Below, piece after piece: positions 58,607 through 64,000 of a stretch of 64,000 nucleotides of DNA. Under the pieces are notes generated by a model. That model was given only the letters and a program-made list of their open reading frames with translations, did not search any database and had not been told where the DNA came from. Location of the stretch: the NCBI GenBank assembly GCA_963745675.1, contig CAVUYM010000014.1, positions 83,783-147,782 of the forward strand, in the 5' to 3' direction. This stretch comes from JAUIIK01 sp963745675 (lineage in GTDB: Bacteria; Chloroflexota; Chloroflexia; Thermomicrobiales; CFX8). Each line of letters starts with the position of its first letter. Position 1 is the stretch's first letter. The position numbers and the translations under genes were made by a program.

Positions 58607-59095
58607 ATGGTGTCACGTCTGCAGAGTAGGCCCGAAAGTGTCCTTGCGCGGACCCTGGCAATAACGCTCGGGATAGTAATTGTCGCGATCTACTTCTTCA
58701 TTTGGCCCGTCGTCCTATACATCCTATGGTCGATCTCTCATTACAGGGTCCATAAATTCTGGCCGCTGGCCGCCATCTTTCTGTTGCTATTGCTGGGATT
58801 GCAGTTCCTCGTTACCAAAACACGGCGTTCTTCGGACGGGTGGTTGATCCATGGCGCCTTTCTCATGGAAACGGCCAGCATCTGTGTACTGCTGTGCTAT
58901 AGCCTCGCTGGCCTGCCCTTCAACGCTGGTTTAATCGTCGGTGTCGGGGGGACGGGCGGCGTGTTGGCAGCCGGACTGGACGTTGAGAAGAGGCGTCTGA
59001 GATTCGCGGCTGGCCCCTTCATCGAAGCGGTAGGTGCGGGTCTGGCTGCCGTCATCGTGACGGTTTTCATCGTGATCTTTCCCGGGGAGTGGTGA
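58607..59095 (+). CDS. Membrane protein of unknown function, 162 aa
   Basis: Four or more hydrophobic segments (TLAITLGIVIVAIYFFIWPVV, FWPLAAIFLLLLLGLQFLV, GAFLMETASICVLLCYS, GLAAVIVTVFIVIFPG). No family recognised. It stops 57 bp before the start of the inserted transposase, so insertion may have changed its C-terminus. Confidence 0.5.
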   Translation: MVSRLQSRPESVLARTLAITLGIVIVAIYFFIWPVVLYILWSISHYRVHKFWPLAAIFLLLLLGLQFLVTKTRRSSDGWLIHGAFLMETASICVLLCYSLAGLPFNAGLIVGVGGTGGVLAAGLDVEKRRLRFAAGPFIEAVGAGLAAVIVTVFIVIFPGEW

Positions 59096-60460
59096 TCAGG
59101 TAGGCTGACGCGAATGTGAACGAGCATGAGGAGAAGATCGGAGCGGGGACGATGACGGACGCGACACGATTGGCACGGTTGAGCGATGACCTCCACGCGT
59201 GGCGCGCCGCTCATCCGGAAGCCACCTTGAGCGAGTTGGAAGAGGCGCTCGACGCGCGGTTGGACGTGGTGCGCGCGGAACTGCTGGTTGACCTGGCAGC
59301 CACCACCCCGTCATCGACGACCTGCTCCACCTGCGGCCAGGCGCTGGTGCGTCGGGGCCGGCATCCGCGCACGCTGACCACACGGGGTGGTGCAGACCTC
59401 ACCCTGGAGCGCGACTACCTGACCTGTCCGGCCTGTGGGGACGGGCTTTTCCCCCCTGGATGAGACGCTCGGACTGTTGCCCGGCCAACAGCTGACACCG
59501 CGCTTGGTCGAAGGCATCGTCCGGCTGGGCGCCGCGTTGCCGTTTGGTCAGGTGCCGGCGCTCATCGCCCATTTCACTGGCGTGACGATCAGTGCAGAGA
59601 CCGTACGGCGCTTGACCGAAGCGGCCGGGACCGCCCAGTTGGCCTGCGAGGAGCAGGAGCTGGCCCGGATTCTGCGCGACCTGCCTGATCCTCCTCCCGG
59701 AGCACCTGTCCAGCAACTCAGCCTCGATGGGGCGATGGTGCCCCTGGTCGGCGGCGAGTGGGCCGAAGTCAAGACATTGGTGATCGGCGACGGTGGAGCA
59801 GATACCGGACGCGGATGGGCAACGGTTCCTGGGTACCCAGGCGCTGTCCTATTGTTCCCGGCTAACTGATGCAGCCAGCTTTGGCCAGGTTACGACGCTG
59901 GAGACGCACCGCCGCGGGACGCTCGCCTCCGACACGGTCGTGGCGGTCAACGATGGTGCGGTCTGGATCCAGGAGCTGCTTGATCTGCAGTGTCCCCAGG
60001 CGGTGCGGATTCTGGATCTTCCGCATGCCGTCGAGCATCTGGCCCAGGTTGCGCACGCCCGGTGGGAAGCCGAGAGTCCACAGGCGGCGGCCTGGCTGGA
60101 GGCGCAGGTCGACGCGCTGCTAAATGGTCAGGAAGCCGAGGTGCTGGCTCGACTGGCCGCACTCGGTGAACGTTGCGACCTCTCCCCGGAAACGCTCCAG
60201 GTCGCTGGAGCCTGTCACGGCTATTTGGCCCGTCGCCGCGACCAGATCCGCTATGCAGCGTTTCGGGCGGCGGGCTATCCAGTTGGCAGCGGGTGTGTCG
60301 AGAGCGCCAACAAACTCCTCGTCGAAGCGCGCTTGAAGGGCGCCGGGATGCACTGGCGGCGCGGCCACGTCAATGCGTTGCTCGCCCTGCGTTGTCTAGA
60401 ACGCAATGGCCGCTGGAACGCTGACTGGCCGGCGCTCTGGCAGCCCTACAATATGCTGGA
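59096..60460 (+). mobile_element. Degraded ISKra4-family insertion sequence (approximate limits)
   Basis: Bounded by the membrane gene ending at 59095 and by the membrane-protein fragment that begins at about 60450 in frame with the transposase. Left and right ends are not exact because no inverted repeats or target duplication were recognised. Confidence 0.5.
59152..60450 (+). pseudogene. ISKra4-like transposase (two frame breaks, no own stop)
   Basis: N-terminal zinc-ribbon pairs (CSTCGQ, CPACGD) after a short helix, then LDGAMVPLVGGEWAEVKTLVIGD, and later VAVNDGAVWIQEL, RILDLPHAVEHLAQVAH and VGSGCVESANKLLVEARLKGAGMHWRRGH. This is the ISKra4 layout. Three reading frames are used, changing near 59450 and near 59800. 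No stop codon precedes the downstream membrane frame, so the right end of the element appears lost. I found no terminal inverted repeats. Confidence 0.7.
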
Positions 60461-60719
60461 ATTTGGAATCCTGGGCGCGGCAGTTGCCATGGCAGTCCTC
60501 GGAATATTCTGGAGGCTACCGGAGCACATGACGCCAACCGTCGGACTCACCATCCTCGGTGGGGCGGGTATGGAGCTGGCGAATGCCGCAGCGAATGTCG
60601 CAGGCCCTACCGACGCAGTCCGATTCCTTGCCTCAATTAGCTTTGTCGTAGTCATCGTTCATCGGGAGCGGCGATTCCAGAGAAGCCAGGCGCCGAATAC
60701 CCTATCCGAGACGATCTGA
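60450..60719 (+). pseudogene. Membrane-protein remnant joined in frame to the transposase
   Basis: A hydrophobic segment LEFGILGAAVAMAVLGIFW and another LTILGGAGMELANAAANVAG form a typical four-helix fragment, but there is no independent start signal. It may be the 3' part of a gene cut by the IS, possibly related to the membrane gene at 58607, though no clear sequence match was seen. Confidence 0.4.
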
Positions 60720-60826
60720 TACATCTCAGTTCCTTGTATCCAGATCGGCAAACGCAGTACAGCCTCTACTAGACAGAGACGAACACATGTTCTATTCTGT
60801 GTCTCTATGGCAAAGGGCGTTATCCG

Positions 60827-61279
60827 ATGAATCAGGAGACGAAGATGATCCCAGCACGACTCAGTATTGTGACGCTTGGAGTTGAGGATATGGCACTGAT
60901 GCGGGACTTCTATCGGTCGCTGGGTTGGCCGGAGCAGTCGACTGCAAGTGACGAGCATTCGATGTTCTTGACCGGTGGCGGGGTGCTGGCGCTCTTTCCA
61001 CTTGACGAGCTGGCGGCGGACGCGAACGTTGCGCCGCCGAAGACCTTCATCGGATTTCGAGGGTTCACCCTGGCTTGTAACCTCGAATCCAGGGAGGCGG
61101 TCGATGCCGCCTTCGAGATGTTGCGCGGCACCGATGCCGTAATCGTCAAAGAACCGCAGGAGGTTTTCTGGGGAGGTTATTCCGGCTACTTCAGCGATCC
61201 GGAGGAGAATTTCTGGGAGATCGCCCACAATCCCTTTGTGAGCTTCGACGAGCGTGGCGCGATCATCGCCGCCGAGTGA
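60827..61279 (+). CDS. VOC-superfamily (glyoxalase/bleomycin-resistance-like) protein
   Basis: 150 residues with the paired beta-alpha-beta-beta-beta units of the VOC fold: IVTLGVEDMALMRDFYRSLGWP, then MFLTGGGVLALF, and YSGYFSDPEENFWEIAHNP, where Glu/His positions resemble a metal site. The ATG at 60827 is preceded by a weak purine run. Function (metalloenzyme, antibiotic binding or none) cannot be set from sequence. Confidence 0.83.
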   Translation: MNQETKMIPARLSIVTLGVEDMALMRDFYRSLGWPEQSTASDEHSMFLTGGGVLALFPLDELAADANVAPPKTFIGFRGFTLACNLESREAVDAAFEMLRGTDAVIVKEPQEVFWGGYSGYFSDPEENFWEIAHNPFVSFDERGAIIAAE

Positions 61280-61310
61280 ACGCGACATATCCCAGAAATT
61301 ATCAATAAGA

Positions 61311-61966
61311 CTAACGCCGGAGCAGGAGCCTGTCGCCGGTGCGGATCATCGCTGGCAGTCCGGTTGAGATATAGGCGTAGAAGCCACGGGTGCCGTTGTC
61401 AAGAAAGCGCAGCGCTGCGCTTGTAGGCAGCGGCTCTGCATAGCGGTCGCCCAGGCAGAAACGGCTGAATTCGACGCAAGGCGCGGCGACGGTGACTTCG
61501 CTGAATGCGAGTATTTCGCCTTCAATGGTTGCTGATCGCTAGCCCTTGCTGGAGATCGTCGACCGAGAAGCGTCTGTTGTGCTTCGACGAGGATGTTCTC
61601 GCCGGCGATCCCGTCAACCAGATGATCTCCGAAGTGCTCGCGCATCTTGTCATAATGCGAAGTGAAACCAATCGAAAGCATGTTGCCGTTGCCGCGGTTG
61701 CGCGAATGAGGATGAGCGGCGGCGTGAATATCGATGACGTAATCTTCTCCGTGGGCGACAGACGCCACCGAATCAGTTACCCAGAGCTCATCGGAACTCA
61801 GGATGTGACGCGGCTCGTAGTAGCGCTCCGGAGAGCGTGGGGTGCCGGATTTTGGTTCGAGCGGTTGTTTAAGGCTCTGGCGCTGAATCTGTAGCCGGAC
61901 GATCTGGCCGATTTCGCTGATAGACCGTTGGGGCTGATCTGATTCATCAGTCGATATGCCGTTCAA
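61311..61966 (-). CDS. MOSC-domain protein (one frame break)
   Basis: About 215 residues. The MOSC core is recognisable by MLSIGFTSHYDKMREHFGDHLVDGIAGENI, followed after a frame change near 61540 by EILAFSEVTVAAPCVEFSRFCLG, the region with the conserved MOSC cysteine, and ending GFYAYISTGLPAMIRTGDRLLL. Such domains bind molybdenum cofactor or sulfur. Its start overlaps the end of the PLP-decarboxylase gene by 20 bp. Confidence 0.75.
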
Positions 61967-63327
61967 TTGCCGACTGGATGGTCTGAATCCAGTCAGCGTG
62001 CTCTGGTTTCATCACGACGCAGCGCAATACCTCGACTGTCGGTCGATCCCAAACAATCTCGGGGTGCGTCGCTTCGATCTGTTCTCGGTTGACTCTCAAC
62101 GTCGCCAGATAGACTGGTTCCTCGGGGTCATTCTCTGTGCCGTCGAAGATCTGCCGGGTTAGCGCCGAGATAGCGCTGGCGGTTGTTTCGCCGTCTGCGG
62201 GCAGCGCATAGAAGCTGACGATGTCGAGATCGGGTTCGACGGTCAGCCGGAAGCGAGGATGATCTCTCAGCAGACCCGCCCACAGCAGACCTGCCTCGCG
62301 CGTTCGCCGGACGATCAGTCCCAGCCCACCGTCCGGCTCTAGCGGCAGGCACTTGAGCGTCGCCCAGAGTGCCGCAGCCGAGGCTCCGGCCCGCGAGCAT
62401 TCGAGGCTGATCTCGCCCAGGTGCAGCTCGTCGGAGGTGAAATAGGTGTAGGGCGAGTCATGCACGTAGAACTGGCCAACGGCGGGATCGCGGAAGAGGA
62501 TCGCACCACAGCCGTAGGGTTGCAGACCGTGCTTGTGCGGATCGACGACGACGCTGTCGGACTCCGCAATGGCCAGGAACGGCGCCGGGTCGATCGTCGG
62601 TTCCTCAGCTTCTCGCCAGCAGGCTGAAGAAGCCACCATAGGCCGCGTCGACGTGCAGCCGGACACCAGCCTCGGCTGTCAGTTCTCGTATCTCGTGGAT
62701 CGGATCGACCGCGCCCAGTCCCGTCGTCCCGGCGGTCGCGACAACCGTGCCGATGTCGCCAGTATCCAGTTGGGCTTTCAACGCTTCAATATCAATGCGC
62801 CCGTTCGAGTCGCTCGGAATCGACCGGATCTCCGTCCGCAGCAGTTCGCCAGCCCGGGCGTGGGTGTAGTGCGCCTGATCGCTGACGGCGATGGCCTTGT
62901 CAGGGTGAATACAGCGAGCAATCCAGAGCGCTTCGAGGTTGGCGATCGTCCCGCTCGACGTCAGATGGCCCAGGTGCGCCTCCGGATAGCCGAACATCGC
63001 CGCCAGCTGCGGGATGACTTCCTTCTCCATCTGCGACGTCGCCGCCCCGCCGTCGAGGGCGTGGTTGTTCGGGTTGACGAACATCGTCGTCGCATAGGCC
63101 AGAATCGCCACCGGATGCGGCGGCTTGAGCATCTGCCCGGCGTAGCGAGGGTGGCCGTAGGGGTAGTCGATCTGCAATCGCTGTGCGAGTTCATCCAGAA
63201 CTTCGGCAACTTCATCGCTGGCGACAGCCGAGGTCGAGTCGGACTGGAACGGCTCCCAGCGCTCGAAGCCGCTTGAGAGGGAATCGAGGGATTGTTGGAA
63301 GTGGTTGAGGAACTGATTCTGTTTCAT
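61947..63327 (-). CDS. PLP-dependent group II decarboxylase (one frame break)
   Basis: Amino-acid or diaminobutyrate-type decarboxylase. The N-terminal half has HPRYAGQMLKPPHP, LTSSGTIANLEALWIAR and LHVDAAYGGFFS; the C-terminal half, in another frame after about 62620, carries the cofactor lysine in VVDPHKHGLQPYG. Start ATG 63327 (MKQNQFLNHFQQSLDSL) is chosen by family fit; ATG 63351 is an alternative. The gene is followed by the overlapping MOSC gene. Confidence 0.82.
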
Positions 63328-63378
63328 GGCTCTCACGTTCATCTGATTCATCCCGATGTTCAAGTGACTATAGCGGAT

Positions 63379-63519
63379 GGCGGCCCTCACCCCCGGCCCC
63401 TCTCCCAAGGTTGGGAGAGGGGTGTAATGCAAGACTCGTTCAATTGGCAGTCAATGCTCCGACTCCGCTCCCCCTTCTCCCAGCATTGAGAGAAGGGGGC
63501 CAGGGGGATGAGGGCCGCC
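63379..63519. repeat. Palindromic repeat with two inner hairpins
   Basis: Outer arms GGCGGCCCTCACCCCC and the inverse at 63503-63519 match 16 of 17 bases. Between them stand two hairpins, at about 63397-63422 (CCCCTCTCCCAA/TTGGGAGAGGGG) and at 63470-63500 (CCCCCTTCTCCCA/AGAGAAGGGGG). Such units are common dispersed repeats in Chloroflexota; a terminator role between the decarboxylase and the monooxygenase gene is possible. Confidence 0.7.
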
Positions 63520-63574
63520 CTGTCGCCTACACTACTCCTAGAACGACGAGAACCCAGGAACGGAAAGTGAACCG

Positions 63575-64000
63575 ATGACAGACCAACCAACCACGCTGAT
63601 GCCATCGCCGGATGAGCTCGATTTCGGGATCGTGACCGGGCAGCACTGGCGGAGCTGGGAGACGGTGAGGAAGCAGTGGCTGTGGGCGGAGGAGACGGGC
63701 TGGGACAGCGCCTGGACCTTCGATCACTTCTGGTCGCTACGGCCGACGCATGATGGCGTGACGCTCGAAGGATGGACGTTACTGGCGGCGCTGGCGGTCG
63801 AGACGTCGCGGCTGAAGATGGGTACGCTGGTGACGGGCATCACCCACCGGCTGCCGGCGGTGCTCTTCAAGCAGGCGGTGACAGTCGACCACATCTCGAA
63901 TGGGCGGCTGATCCTCGGAATCGGCGCAGCCTGGGAGGAGGAAGAGCACATCGCCCACGGGATTAGCAATACGTACTGGTCCAAGCGGCTACACAACATA
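63575..64000 (+). CDS. LLM-class flavin-dependent oxidoreductase (3' end off window)
   Basis: Luciferase-like monooxygenase, possibly F420-dependent. Visible family features are DFGIVTGQHW, the segment DSAWTFDHFW, LLAALAVETSRLKMGTLVTG, TVDHISNGRLILGIGAAWEEEEH, the last being the conserved strand-helix unit near the flavin phosphate. ATG 63575 follows GGAAAG. It continues past the window end, so only about 142 residues are seen. Confidence 0.85.
   Translation, partial: MTDQPTTLMPSPDELDFGIVTGQHWRSWETVRKQWLWAEETGWDSAWTFDHFWSLRPTHDGVTLEGWTLLAALAVETSRLKMGTLVTGITHRLPAVLFKQAVTVDHISNGRLILGIGAAWEEEEHIAHGISNTYWSKRLHNI

Noticed and set aside
58375..58629. 84-codon frame with ATG
   Set aside because: No recognisable protein pattern and it overlaps the membrane-protein start at 58607.
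59096..60460. Terminal inverted repeats of the insertion element
   Set aside because: Comparison of both flanks by eye gave no convincing match.

Overview
The window looks like a chromosome segment of a mesophilic member of the Chloroflexota, probably near the Thermomicrobia/Sphaerobacter group. This is inferred from moderately high GC, from a secreted-protein domain (in the gene at 3295-6253) that I associate with that group, and from the mix of CysO-type cysteine synthesis, tandem hydantoinase operons and Tad-pilus proteins. No rRNA or marker gene confirms it. About 20 of some 50 protein genes carry one or more single-base frame breaks with conserved protein on both sides. Most are probably sequencing or assembly indels rather than pseudogenes, and coordinates here span the reconstructed genes.

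Layout. 0-3 kb (minus strand): cysM, a JAMM peptidase (Mec-like) and a CysO-MoeZ fusion, a thiocarboxylate-dependent cysteine pathway. 3-6 kb: a large secreted CHAT-fold protein. 6-11.7 kb (plus): HAD phosphatase, a GT2 glycosyltransferase continuous with a SelU-like redoxin across an in-frame TGA, a beta-lactamase-like lipoprotein, and a secreted CxxCH protein. 12-19 kb: BAAT-type esterase, a subtilase with a Cys-Cys-rich hinge plus a small partner, a collagen-like protein, secreted and hydrolase genes. 20-27 kb: tRNA-Lys, a 1443-residue nuclease-helicase, an MFS exporter and a redoxin with two in-frame TGA codons at its CxxC positions. 27-30.6 kb: phosphodiesterase, DinB-like protein, AI-2E permease. 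30.7-40 kb (minus): two hydantoinase A/B pairs, a methyltransferase and an M20 N-carbamoylase in one run. 40-49.5 kb: D-cysteine desulfhydrase-like enzyme, CPA2 antiporter, BNR-propeller protein, S11 carboxypeptidase, FAH-family protein, O-methyltransferase. 49.6-54 kb (minus): TadE/TadG-like pilus genes. 54-64 kb: M29 aminopeptidase, methyltransferase, ComD/ComE pair, degraded ISKra4-like element, VOC, MOSC, PLP decarboxylase, a palindromic repeat and the start of a luciferase-like monooxygenase.

The most striking signal is two unrelated loci (8095-8097 and 26719-26730) where TGA codons lie in frame exactly at redox-active cysteine positions of thioredoxin-fold proteins. At both, a hairpin with an AGUU loop sits 25 nt after the first TGA, matching the known geometry of bacterial SECIS elements. 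The second protein would carry Sec-x-x-Sec (UPTU) in place of CxxC. The first is continuous with a glycosyltransferase of the family named in TIGRFAMs as rSAM/selenodomain-associated. No selenocysteine machinery gene lies in this window, so genome-wide presence of selA, selB, selC and selD is the key outside test.
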